Positions 1-7,160 of a stretch of 46,899 bases of DNA are shown here, piece by piece (position 1 is the stretch's first letter; each line of letters begins with the position of its first letter). The notes below the pieces were generated by a model. It was given only the letters and a program-made list of their open reading frames with translations. It did not search any database and had not been told where the DNA came from. The stretch lies in NCBI RefSeq assembly GCF_003287405.1, contig NZ_PRLD01000015.1:1-46899 (forward strand), written 5' to 3'. The DNA is from Faecalibacterium prausnitzii (GTDB lineage Bacteria; Bacillota; Clostridia; Oscillospirales; Ruminococcaceae). The position numbers and the translations under genes were made by a program.

Positions 1-315
1 TTCCGGCTCTACAAGCAGATGGGCGAACCGCTCTACTGTGAAACGATGCGGCTGATCGTGGCAGCATGGGAGGGCAAACCGGATTCGTTCCGGGCCTCTG
101 TTCTGAAAGGCATGATGCACTTTGTGGAACTGTACCACGGCGAGTTCAACGAAGAACGGCTGCTCCGTGCGCTGCGCAACATCCACCCGGTCGATATTTA
201 TCGCATCGGGCAGGACGACCCCGCAAAGCTGCGCGGATGGAAAAAGTACGTTTTCCCCATCTACACCGCCTACAACGGCAAGTGCAGAAAAGACGCACTG
301 CCGATGAAATTCTGA
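1..315 (+). CDS. C-terminal fragment of a ParB/DUF6551-like mobile-element protein
   Basis: The frame is open from the first base of the window, so this is the 3' end of a longer gene; the first ATG in frame, at 19, need not be the start. The visible 104 residues contain an aromatic, helical segment (MRLIVAAWEGKPDSF, then LKGMMHFVELYHGEF) and end in NGKCRKDALPMKF. From memory this resembles the C-terminal half of DUF6551/ParB-like proteins common in clostridial conjugative elements, which often carry an N-terminal ParB-type fold; that part is outside the window. A 12-bp-stem hairpin follows the stop codon. Its neighbours (TnpW-like protein, serine recombinase) support a mobile-element setting. 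The family name is tentative. Confidence 0.45.
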   Translation, partial: FRLYKQMGEPLYCETMRLIVAAWEGKPDSFRASVLKGMMHFVELYHGEFNEERLLRALRNIHPVDIYRIGQDDPAKLRGWKKYVFPIYTAYNGKCRKDALPMKF

Positions 316-341
316 TATTCACAGGCATTCCTCCCATATAC

Positions 342-376
342 ACAAGGGGCATCCGCAAACCGCAGATGCCCCTTGT
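342..376 (+). terminator. Hairpin after the ParB/DUF6551-like gene
   Basis: A perfect 12-bp inverted repeat (342-353 with 365-376) with an 11-base loop lies 27 bases after the stop codon at 315. Only a short, broken T stretch follows, so it may be a weak terminator or an RNA-stabilising stem. Confidence 0.5.
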
Positions 377-430
377 TACATATTAAGACCCTATTATTTA
401 ATTATTAAAACACACAGGAAGGGTGATTGA

Positions 431-616
431 ATGGTCGATAAATTTTCTCAGGTCGCATCCAACATCCCTGCGGCTAATGCTGATACCAACAAACAGTATT
501 TGGTAATCAACGGCTATCCCGTTGTTTTCAGCTTCTCCAACGAACCGAACCCGGAAGCATTTGAACGTATCCGGGATATTCTGCTTGCCACAAGCTACAC
601 AAAGAAAGCGGGTTGA
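431..616 (+). CDS. TnpW-like small transposon protein
   Basis: A 61-residue protein with a good ribosome binding site (AGGAAGGG) ahead of its ATG. The centre alternates hydrophobic residues (QYLVINGYPVVFSFS) and is followed by an amphipathic helix (EAFERIRDIL). This matches, from memory, the short beta-hairpin-plus-helix layout of TnpW-type proteins encoded next to large serine recombinases in Tn4451-like and related conjugative elements. Their function is not established. It lies 139 bases upstream of the serine recombinase and probably shares its transcript. The family call rests on pattern and context only. Confidence 0.45.
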   Translation: MVDKFSQVASNIPAANADTNKQYLVINGYPVVFSFSNEPNPEAFERIRDILLATSYTKKAG

Positions 617-620
617 CATC

Positions 621-716
621 GTGGACGAAAACCTAAGCACTCGTTATACTGAGGATGGCTGTGGTGTTTTGGTCAGACAAAGAACCACGACCACCCGTTC
701 TTTGGCAACCGAATAG
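621..716 (+). CDS. Possible 31-aa peptide between the TnpW-like gene and the recombinase
   Basis: A GTG-started frame of 31 codons begins four bases after the stop of the TnpW-like gene. The product starts MDENLSTRYTEDGCG and ends in a Thr/Arg-rich tail. The tight spacing suggests translational coupling, and similar short frames with a 'YTxDG' motif occur, from memory, ahead of recombinases in clostridial elements. No function can be assigned, and it could be a chance frame. Confidence 0.3.
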   Translation: MDENLSTRYTEDGCGVLVRQRTTTTRSLATE

Positions 717-724
717 TACCCATT

Positions 725-755
725 CTCACTTCTATTATAAAGTGAGGAATCGAAA
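725..755 (+). promoter_or_regulatory. Hairpin sequestering the recombinase ribosome binding site
   Basis: CTCACTT (725-731) is the exact reverse complement of AAGTGAG (740-746), with an 8-base AT loop. The right arm contains most of the Shine-Dalgarno sequence (AGTGAGGA, 741-748) of the recombinase that starts at 756, so the stem would hide the site when folded. Confidence 0.5.
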
Positions 756-2369
756 ATGAATGAAATGAACAATCGCGTCTGCTGCCTGTACCGTGTTTCC
801 ACCGACAAACAGGTGGATTTCAACTCGAATCATGAAGCAGACCTTCCTATGCAGCGCAAGGCGTGTCACAAATTTGCCGAAGCGAAGGGCTGGGTCATCG
901 TCCATGAGGAACAGGAAGAGGGCGTGTCTGGCCACAAAGTCCGTGCAGAAGCCCGTGACAAGCTGCAAATCATCAAGGATTATGCCCGAAAAGGCAAGTT
1001 TGACATTCTGCTGGTGTTCATGTTCGATCGAATCGGACGCATCGCAGATGAAACGCCGTTTGTTGTAGAATGGTTTGTGCGAAACGGCATCCGGGTGTGG
1101 AGTACCCAAGAGGGTGAGCAACGATTCGACAACCACACTGACAAATTGTTGAACTATATCCGCTTCTGGCAGGCAGACGGTGAAAGCGAAAAAACTTCTG
1201 TCCGTACCCGTACCAGCCTGCGGCAGCTTGTGGAAGAAGGACACTTCAAGGGCGGCAGTGCGCCGTATGGTTATGACCTTGTGAAAAGTGGCCGCATCAA
1301 CAAGCGCAAGCACGAACTGTATGAACTGCACATCAACGAGCGTGAAGCTGCCGTAGTTCGGATTATTTTCGACAAGTATGTGCATGAAGGCTATGGACCG
1401 CAGCATATCGCAACTTATCTGAATGATAACGGCTACCGCGCAAGGTCTGGGAAATGCTGGCATCCGGCAAGTATCCGTGGAATGGTTCGGAACCTGACCT
1501 ATACAGGCGTTCTCCGCTGTGGGGATGCCCATTCGGAATTGCTGCAAGAGTTGCAGATCATCCCAGCGCAGCAGTTTGAAGCCGCCCAGCGTATCCGTGA
1601 AAATCGTTCTAACCGTGCAGCACAAGAATCCGAATATCGCGTTCCGCTGAACATTCACGGACAATCTCTGCTTTCGGGCAATGCTTATTGTGGACATTGC
1701 GGTGCAAAGCTGACCTTGACTTCCAGCCGGAAGTGGCGCAAGCTCTCCGATGGAACACTGGACGATACGCTCCGTGTCCGTTATACCTGTTACGGAAAGC
1801 TCCGTAAGCAGACCGGCTGCACCGGGCAGACGGGTTATACGGTACATATTTTGGATGAGATCATTGATAAGTCAGTCCGTCAGATCTTTTCCAAAATGAG
1901 AGGCATCCCGAAAGAGCAGATCATTACAAGGCGTTACGAGCGGGAAGTTGTCGAACGCAAGAATCATCTGCAAACTATTCAGGTAGAGCGGGATAAAGCC
2001 CAAAAAGACTTGATTTCCCTGAAAGCCGAGATTCTTGCCTGTATCAAAGGTGAGAGCGTCTTTCCCAAAGAAACCCTTGCCGAGATGATTACAGCGCAGG
2101 AGGAAAAACTTCGGGAATTGGATGCTCTTTATGAATCTTCCTATGCAGAAACAGAAAAAACTGCCGAACTGATGGACAACGTATCAAAACTGTACGAAGA
2201 ACTGATTTCTTTTTCTGATCTCTACGACAGTGCCAGTTTTGAAGCAAAGAAAATGATCGTCAATCAGCTTATCCGCAGGGTAGATGTTTATCGTGGGTAT
2301 CAGCTCAACATTACCTTCAACTTCGACCTTACGCCGTACATTGAAGGGGATGATACAACAGCCTGCTGA
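756..2369 (+). CDS. Large serine recombinase (site-specific integrase/transposase)
   Basis: A 537-residue recombinase that cuts and rejoins DNA through a phosphoserine intermediate, moving the element in and out of its target. The N-terminal resolvase domain has the nucleophile in LYRVSTDKQ (Ser15) and an arginine-rich catalytic segment around FDRIGR (about 92-97). A recombinase domain follows (APYGYDL to about 270). A zinc ribbon comes next (CGHC near 311-314 and a Cys pair near 345-355). A coiled coil (about 390-500) and a hydrophobic tail complete it. Length and order fit the TnpX/large-serine-integrase group. Codon use is less GC-rich than in the housekeeping genes, consistent with transfer. 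It ends about 175 bases before tRNA-Ala. Confidence 0.93.
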   Translation: MNEMNNRVCCLYRVSTDKQVDFNSNHEADLPMQRKACHKFAEAKGWVIVHEEQEEGVSGHKVRAEARDKLQIIKDYARKGKFDILLVFMFDRIGRIADETPFVVEWFVRNGIRVWSTQEGEQRFDNHTDKLLNYIRFWQADGESEKTSVRTRTSLRQLVEEGHFKGGSAPYGYDLVKSGRINKRKHELYELHINEREAAVVRIIFDKYVHEGYGPQHIATYLNDNGYRARSGKCWHPASIRGMVRNLTYTGVLRCGDAHSELLQELQIIPAQQFEAAQRIRENRSNRAAQESEYRVPLNIHGQSLLSGNAYCGHCGAKLTLTSSRKWRKLSDGTLDDTLRVRYTCYGKLRKQTGCTGQTGYTVHILDEIIDKSVRQIFSKMRGIPKEQIITRRYEREVVERKNHLQTIQVERDKAQKDLISLKAEILACIKGESVFPKETLAEMITAQEEKLRELDALYESSYAETEKTAELMDNVSKLYEELISFSDLYDSASFEAKKMIVNQLIRRVDVYRGYQLNITFNFDLTPYIEGDDTTAC

Positions 2370-2506
2370 AAAAACGGGCGGAAAACATTCCTTTTTGAAA
2401 ATGGTGTAAAGTCAAAAGTTGGGGGTTGTATAGGAACCGCCTGCAAAAGCCTGAAAACGGTGCAGGCGAAGCAATGCAGCCCCCAAAAATCGGCTTCAGC
2501 AAAAAG

Positions 2507-2543
2507 AAAAGCACCATACTTCCTACGAAGTACAGTGCTTTTT

Positions 2544-2544
<1 letters not shown>
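2507..2544. terminator. Bidirectional terminator between recombinase and tRNA-Ala
   Basis: AAAAGCAC (2507-2514) pairs with GTGCTTTT (2535-2542), with an inner TACTT/AAGTA stem. T-rich tracts flank it on both strands, so it can end rightward recombinase transcripts and leftward tRNA transcripts. Confidence 0.7.
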
Positions 2545-2619
<75 letters not shown>

Positions 2620-2623
2620 ATAA

Positions 2624-2647
2624 ATTCCAGAAGCAAGCCTCTGGAAT
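2624..2647. other. Perfect 8-bp stem-loop in the tRNA spacer
   Basis: ATTCCAGA and TCTGGAAT are exact reverse complements around an 8-base loop. No T tract follows on either strand. It may be a processing signal between the two tRNA units; nothing else is recognisable between 2620 and 2715. Confidence 0.3.
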
Positions 2648-2711
2648 GGAAAATCTTTAGTGGGAACTTAATCGTCATCAACCATCGCTGTGGGGGTGTG
2701 TTTCTGGGTGC

Positions 2712-2740
2712 ATCGCGCTCCCAGCTGAGCTAAACCCCCA
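2712..2740 (-). pseudogene. Truncated tRNA-Ala 5' fragment
   Basis: On the minus strand, the first 21 bases after 2739 read as the 5' part of a tRNA-Ala (acceptor strand, D stem and D loop), almost the same as the intact gene at 2619. Then GAGC is broken to GCGC and the similarity ends; there is no anticodon arm, T arm or CCA. It stands directly behind a consensus promoter, so it is likely the remains of the operon's first tRNA. Confidence 0.75.
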
Positions 2741-2772
2741 GATGTCTGGCCTGTTGCCTGACGACATGGGTT

Positions 2773-2801
2773 ATTATACCAGCCGGAGGGGCGCTTGTCA
2801 A
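2773..2801 (-). promoter_or_regulatory. Consensus promoter of the tRNA-Ala unit
   Basis: On the minus strand the -35 is TTGACA (2801-2796), followed by a 17-bp spacer and TATAAT (2778-2773). It points at the tRNA fragment (5' end 2739) and the intact tRNA-Ala beyond it. Confidence 0.9.
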
Positions 2802-2910
2802 CGGTTTTTTACAAAAATCTATTCTCTTTTTTCAGCGGCGCAGCGCACCCGGAAGCTTTTGACGCAGCTGCGTTTTTCCCGGGGCTGCTCTGCCGCAAAA
2901 GACTGCCGCA

Positions 2911-4518
2911 TTACCTGTCCCATTTGTCACACAGGGCGTTGATCTGGTCGGCAAATTTTGCCAGATCCTTATTTGCGCCGCCCTCGTTGTGCTCGATGAC
3001 CCGCAGCAGGCGCTTGCCGGCGCTGACCAGCCGCTGGAACACGGTAGCGGCGCGGTTTGCACCCTCGCCGGTCCTCTGCTCCACGCGGACTTTCGTGCCC
3101 TCCTGCAGGCAGACTGCGCCCTCGGCACCGATCGCCCACTGCGCACCGTTGTAGGGCGCACAGGCGGTAAAGCCCTGTTCGGTCAGGGTGTCCACAAAGC
3201 GGTTCTCCACCTCGTCCTCGCCGTGGATCACGAACACCCGCAGGGGCTTTTCTGTAAAGGCGTTCACCCAGCGCAGCAAGCCGTCTTTATCGGCGTGGCC
3301 GGACATTCCGGTCAGCTGGCAGATCTCCGCCTTCACCTCGATGGGCTCGCCGAACAGCTTGACCGAGTCCACCCCCTCGATGAGGGTGCGTCCCAAAGTG
3401 CCCACCGCCTGAAAGCCCACGAACAGGATCGTGCATTCCGGCCGCCACAGGTTGTGCTTGAGGTGGTGGCGGATGCGTCCGGCTTCGCACATTCCGCTGG
3501 CGGACAGGATGACCTTGGGCGTGCGGTCGGTGTTGATCATGCGGGAGTCCTCGCTGGTCACGCTGATGCGCAGCCCCGGCACGTTGATGGGGTCGATGCC
3601 CTTTTCCAGCAAAGCGCGGGTCTGGGCGTCAAAGCAGCCGGGGTCTGTATCCCGGAAGATGCGGGTGGCTTCGGTGGCCAGCGGGCTGTCGATGTAGACC
3701 GGGAAGTTGCCGTGCCCTTTGACCAGCCCTTTTTCCTTGATCTCCCGCAAAAAATACAGCATCTCCTGCGTGCGTCCCACCGCAAAGCTGGGCACTACCA
3801 CGTTGCCGCCCCGGTCAAAGGTGCGCTGCAAAATTTTTGCCAGCTCTGCCACATAGTCCGGTCGAGGGTCGTGGTTGCGGTCGCCGTAGGTGGACTCCAT
3901 GAACACATAGTCCGCCTGCTGGATATAGGTGGGGTCTTTGATGATGGGCTGCTCCAGATTGCCGATATCGCCGGAGAACACCAGCTTTGTGGTGGTGCTG
4001 CCCTCGGTGATCCACAGCTCGATGCTGGCAGAGCCCAACAGGTGTCCCACGTCCACAAAGCGTGCTTCGATGCCTGAGGCAAGCTGGACGCGCTTGTCGT
4101 ACTCCACGCCCCGGAACAGGCGGCAGGCGGCTTCGGCGTCCTGCACGGTGTACATGGGCTCTACCGGCTCTGCGCCGGAGCGTTTGCCCTTGCGGTTTTT
4201 CCACTCGGCTTCAAACTCCTGAATATGCGCCGAGTCCCGCAGCATGATGCCGCACAGTTCCACGGTGGGGATGGTGGCGTAGATCCTGCCCCGGAAGCCG
4301 TTGTGCGCCAGCAGCGGCAAAAGGCCGGTATGGTCGATATGGGCATGGGTGATGAGCACAAAGTCGATCTCGCCGGGGGCTACGGGCAGGGGCTGGTTCT
4401 CGTACACATTTTTGCCCTGCTCCATGCCGTAGTCGATGAGGAATCGCTGCCCTGCCGCTTCCAGCATGGTGCAGCTGCCGGTCACCTCGTGGTTCGCGCC
4501 TAAAAACGTAAGCTTCAA
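2911..4518 (-). CDS. Metallo-beta-lactamase/beta-CASP ribonuclease-like protein
   Basis: A 535-residue cytoplasmic metalloenzyme of the beta-CASP group (YSH1/CPSF73-like), expected to process RNA using two zinc ions. The zinc motif HAHIDH is at 58-63. Further metal ligands sit in VDVGHLLGSAS and FSGDIGN. The beta-CASP insertion includes VVVPSFAVGRTQE, and the C-terminal RMMBL part has GMSGHADKDGLL and VIHGEDE. Length is normal. The start is TTG at 4518: there is no ATG in the right place, the residues MKLTFLGANHEVTGS match the family's N-terminus, and GGAGGT sits 8 bases upstream. It is monocistronic and divergent from bipA. The substrate is unknown. Confidence 0.88.
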   Translation of the reverse strand: MKLTFLGANHEVTGSCTMLEAAGQRFLIDYGMEQGKNVYENQPLPVAPGEIDFVLITHAHIDHTGLLPLLAHNGFRGRIYATIPTVELCGIMLRDSAHIQEFEAEWKNRKGKRSGAEPVEPMYTVQDAEAACRLFRGVEYDKRVQLASGIEARFVDVGHLLGSASIELWITEGSTTTKLVFSGDIGNLEQPIIKDPTYIQQADYVFMESTYGDRNHDPRPDYVAELAKILQRTFDRGGNVVVPSFAVGRTQEMLYFLREIKEKGLVKGHGNFPVYIDSPLATEATRIFRDTDPGCFDAQTRALLEKGIDPINVPGLRISVTSEDSRMINTDRTPKVILSASGMCEAGRIRHHLKHNLWRPECTILFVGFQAVGTLGRTLIEGVDSVKLFGEPIEVKAEICQLTGMSGHADKDGLLRWVNAFTEKPLRVFVIHGEDEVENRFVDTLTEQGFTACAPYNGAQWAIGAEGAVCLQEGTKVRVEQRTGEGANRAATVFQRLVSAGKRLLRVIEHNEGGANKDLAKFADQINALCDKWDR

Positions 4519-4641
4519 TGCAGAACACCTCCGGTTCGTTTTATAGCTTTAGTATAGCATATTTTTAAGGTACACGCCGCACAAATCTGCGGAAAGTTTA
4601 CGGGCATAATGCTGAATTGCAGAAAAAATTTTTATACAATC

Positions 4642-4669
4642 TTGACAAACCACCCTGTTCTGTTATAAA
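4642..4669 (+). promoter_or_regulatory. Promoter of bipA
   Basis: TTGACA (4642-4647), a 16-bp spacer and TATAAA (4664-4669) lie 64 bases ahead of the bipA ATG. Confidence 0.75.
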
Positions 4670-4732
4670 CTTAGGTTTGTATGACGTTCGTTCGTATTTT
4701 ATGAGTCTTTTTAAATAGAGAGGTAGAAATTT

Positions 4733-6556
4733 ATGGTTCGTAACGATTTGCGCAACGTTGCCATTATCGCTCACGTTGACCACGGCAAGACCACGCTGGT
4801 GGATGCCCTGCTGCGTCAGAGCGGCGCTTTCCGCGACAATCAGGCCGTGGCCGAGCGCGTGATGGACAGCGGCGATATCGAGCGTGAGCGCGGCATCACC
4901 ATTCTGGCAAAGAACTGCTCCTGCACCTACAAGGGCGTCAAGATCAACATCGTCGACACCCCGGGCCACGCCGACTTTGGCGGCGAGGTGGAGCGCGTGC
5001 TGAAGATGGTCAACGGCGTGCTGCTGCTGGTGGACGCTGCCGAGGGCTGTATGCCCCAGACCCGCTTTGTGCTGCAGAAGGCTCTGCAGCAGAACCTGAG
5101 CCTTGTGGTGGCCATCAACAAGATCGACCGTCCCGATGCCCGCATCAAGGAAGTCATCGACGAGGTGCTGTACCTGCTGATGGATCTGGGCGCTACCGAC
5201 GAACAGCTGGACTGCCCCATGCTGTTCTGCTGCGGCCGTGACGGCACCGCCAGCCTGGACCCGGATGTGCCGGGCACCGACCTGATCCCCCTGTTCGACA
5301 CCCTGCTGAGCACCATCAAGCCGCCCGAGGGCGACCCTGAGGCTCCCTTCCAGATGCTGGTGTCCTCTGTGGACTACAACGACTTCGTGGGCCGCATCGG
5401 CATCGGCCGCATCCAGAACGGTGTTGCCAAGGTAGGCGAGGAAGTGGTCGTGTGCGACTGGCACAACCCCGACCTGAAGATGCGCGGCCGTCTGACCAAG
5501 CTGTACGACTTCCAGGCCAACGGCCGTCAGCCCTGCGACAACATCACCGCAGGTGATATCGTGGCATTCTCCGGTCTGCCGGACGTGACCATCGGCAACA
5601 CCCTGTGCAGCCCCTCCAACGTGGAGCCGCTGCCCTTCGTCAAGATCAACGACCCCACCGTGGAGATGACCTTCTCGGTCAACGACAGCCCGCTGGCCGG
5701 CCGTGAGGGCAAGTTCGTCACCAGCCGTCAGATCCGCGACCGTCTGCAGAAGGAACTGTTGAAGGACGTGGCCCTGAAGGTAGAGGACTCCGCCACCACC
5801 GATTCCTTCCGTGTCATGGGCCGTGGTGAGATGCACCTGTCCATCCTCATCGAGACCATGCGCCGTGAAGGCTATGAGCTGCAGGTCTCTCCCCCGCACG
5901 TTCTGACCAAGGTGATCGACGGCAAGACTTACGAGCCCATGGAGCATGTCGTCATCGACGTGCCCACCCAGTATCAGGGTGCCGTCATGACCGGTCTGGG
6001 CCAGCGCAAGGCCATCCTGCAGCAGATGGAGTCCCTGGGCTCTGACCGTGTGCGTTTGGAGTTCCGGATGCCCAGCCGCGGCCTGTTCGGCTACCGCAAC
6101 CAGTTCCTGACCGATACCCACGGCGAGGGCATCATCAACCAGATCTTTGACGGCTACGATGTGTGGGCTGGCATGATCGCCAACCGCTCCACCGGTTCTC
6201 TGGTCAGCTTTGAGACCGGCGAGGCCGTCACCTACGGTCTGTTCAACGCTCAGCAGCGCGGCACCCTGCTGGTGGGCCCCGGCGAGAAGGTGTACGAGGG
6301 CATGGTCATCGGCTACACCGCTTCCGGCGAGGATGTGGACGTGAACGTCTGCAAGACCAAGCACCTGACCAACACCCGTTCTTCCGGCTCCGACGACGCT
6401 CTGCGCCTGATCCCCATCAGCAAGCTGAGCCTGGAGGGCTGCCTGGAGTTCCTGGCACAGGATGAGCTGCTGGAGGTCACCCCGGAGAATCTGCGCATCC
6501 GCAAGCAGATTCTGAACCATGAGCAGCGCATGAAGGCCAAGAGCAAGCTGAAGTAA
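4733..6556 (+). CDS. typA: Ribosome-associated GTPase BipA/TypA
   Basis: A 607-residue translational GTPase that binds the ribosome and supports assembly and stress or cold adaptation in the bacteria studied. G motifs are all present: AHVDHGKTT (13-21), RGIT (53-56), DTPGH (75-79) and NKID (129-132). EF-G-like domains II, III and V follow, and the protein ends with the basic C-terminal domain typical of BipA rather than LepA or EF-G. Length is standard. AGAGAGGT precedes the ATG, and a strong terminator follows at 6571. It is a single-gene unit. Confidence 0.97.
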   Translation: MVRNDLRNVAIIAHVDHGKTTLVDALLRQSGAFRDNQAVAERVMDSGDIERERGITILAKNCSCTYKGVKINIVDTPGHADFGGEVERVLKMVNGVLLLVDAAEGCMPQTRFVLQKALQQNLSLVVAINKIDRPDARIKEVIDEVLYLLMDLGATDEQLDCPMLFCCGRDGTASLDPDVPGTDLIPLFDTLLSTIKPPEGDPEAPFQMLVSSVDYNDFVGRIGIGRIQNGVAKVGEEVVVCDWHNPDLKMRGRLTKLYDFQANGRQPCDNITAGDIVAFSGLPDVTIGNTLCSPSNVEPLPFVKINDPTVEMTFSVNDSPLAGREGKFVTSRQIRDRLQKELLKDVALKVEDSATTDSFRVMGRGEMHLSILIETMRREGYELQVSPPHVLTKVIDGKTYEPMEHVVIDVPTQYQGAVMTGLGQRKAILQQMESLGSDRVRLEFRMPSRGLFGYRNQFLTDTHGEGIINQIFDGYDVWAGMIANRSTGSLVSFETGEAVTYGLFNAQQRGTLLVGPGEKVYEGMVIGYTASGEDVDVNVCKTKHLTNTRSSGSDDALRLIPISKLSLEGCLEFLAQDELLEVTPENLRIRKQILNHEQRMKAKSKLK

Positions 6557-6570
6557 TTTCAACTTATAAT

Positions 6571-6613
6571 AGCAGCGCAGAAGCACCCACGGGCGTTTCT
6601 GCGCTGCTTTTTG
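6571..6613 (+). terminator. Terminator of bipA
   Basis: AGCAGCGCAGAA (6571-6582) pairs with TTCTGCGCTGCT (6597-6608), followed by a T tract, 15 bases after the stop codon. Confidence 0.9.
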
Positions 6614-6617
6614 TGCC

Positions 6618-6690
6618 AGTTACCCCCTCAGTCAAAGCCTGTCGGCTTTGCCAGCTCCCCCAAGGGGGCGCCTTCAAAGGGAAATTGATT
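6618..6690. repeat. Dispersed intergenic repeat (short GC-rich, CCCCC/GGGGG hairpin)
   Basis: The stretch has an AAAGCC/GGCTTT dyad around TGTC and a CTCCCCC...GGGGGCG hairpin. It resembles the second half of the repeat near 36430-36490. Such elements are common between genes in Faecalibacterium-type genomes as I recall them. It carries no credible frame. Confidence 0.5.
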
Positions 6691-6712
6691 TCCGAATTTT
6701 TGCAAAAAAGGC

Positions 6713-6741
6713 TTGCAAAAGCGCGGTGACTGCGGTATAAT
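6713..6741 (+). promoter_or_regulatory. Promoter of tRNA-Asn
   Basis: TTGCAA (6713-6718), a 17-bp spacer and TATAAT (6736-6741) lie 21 bases ahead of the tRNA 5' end. Confidence 0.85.
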
Positions 6742-6762
6742 GTTTCTCGCAGTCACTGTTAT

Positions 6763-6839
6763 GCCTCTTTAGCTCAGTCGGTTAGAGCACCTGACTGTTA
6801 ATCAGGGTGTCGCCTGTTCGAGTCAGGCAAGAGGCGCCA
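6763..6839 (+). tRNA. tRNA-Asn (anticodon GTT)
   Basis: A 77-nt cloverleaf. The acceptor GCCTCTT pairs perfectly with AAGAGGC, the D arm is GCTC/GAGC, the anticodon stem CCTGA/TCAGG carries loop CTGTTAA (anticodon GTT), and the T arm is GCCTG/CAGGC with TTCGAGT. CCA is encoded. It has its own promoter and terminator. Confidence 0.96.
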
Positions 6840-6841
6840 GC

Positions 6842-6873
6842 AAAGCGATGGATATTTTTCCATCGCTTTTTTG
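6842..6873 (+). terminator. Terminator of tRNA-Asn
   Basis: AAAGCGATGG (6842-6851) pairs with CCATCGCTTT (6860-6869), then T residues, three bases after the tRNA CCA. Confidence 0.9.
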
Positions 6874-6926
6874 TATTTCTGTATCTTTTTTTCACGCATT
6901 CTTAACGGTTCTTAAAAAATATCGCC

Positions 6927-6955
6927 TTGAAGAACACTAGTGGATGTGGTATACT
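6927..6955 (+). promoter_or_regulatory. Promoter of the secretion locus
   Basis: TTGAAG (6927-6932), a 17-bp spacer and TATACT (6950-6955). Transcription should start near 6962, leaving a leader of about 200 bases before the exporter gene at 7161. Confidence 0.8.
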
Positions 6956-6980
6956 TTTATAAGTTTATAGATGTAGAAAG

Positions 6981-7055
6981 GCTGCATGGCTTTCCCGCAT
7001 CCGCAGACAGGCGCTCCTCCGGTCAGAAAGCTGCCGTGCAGGAGCGCAGTTTTTT
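6981..7055 (+). promoter_or_regulatory. Leader attenuator candidate upstream of the C39 exporter
   Basis: GCGCTCCT (7011-7018) pairs exactly with AGGAGCGC (7040-7047) and is followed by AGTTTTTT (7048-7055), an intrinsic terminator inside the leader. An upstream segment, CTGCATGGCTTTC (about 6982-6994), is nearly complementary to GAAAGCTGCCGTGCAG (about 7026-7041), which overlaps the right arm of the terminator. The two folds would compete, as in an attenuator. No known riboswitch is recognised. The remaining leader to 7160 shows only the exporter's binding site. Confidence 0.5.
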
Positions 7056-7160
7056 CGTTGGTCAAATCAGCAGGCAGGCCGGCGGCTCTGTGCGGCAAGC
7101 ACGGGCGGCAGGGCGGCTTTGTGTCGTTTGAATAAATCTGTAGAATAAAAGGAAACATCT

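Noticed and set aside
2832-3161. Leftward 109-codon frame over the end of the beta-CASP gene
   Set aside because: It overlaps the real gene in another frame; the palindrome near 2870-2880 has no leftward T tract, so a terminator was not called there either.
6940-7131. A 63-codon frame in the exporter leader as a possible precursor peptide
   Set aside because: Its ATG overlaps the -10 region, there is no Shine-Dalgarno or double-glycine motif, and it runs across the leader terminator.
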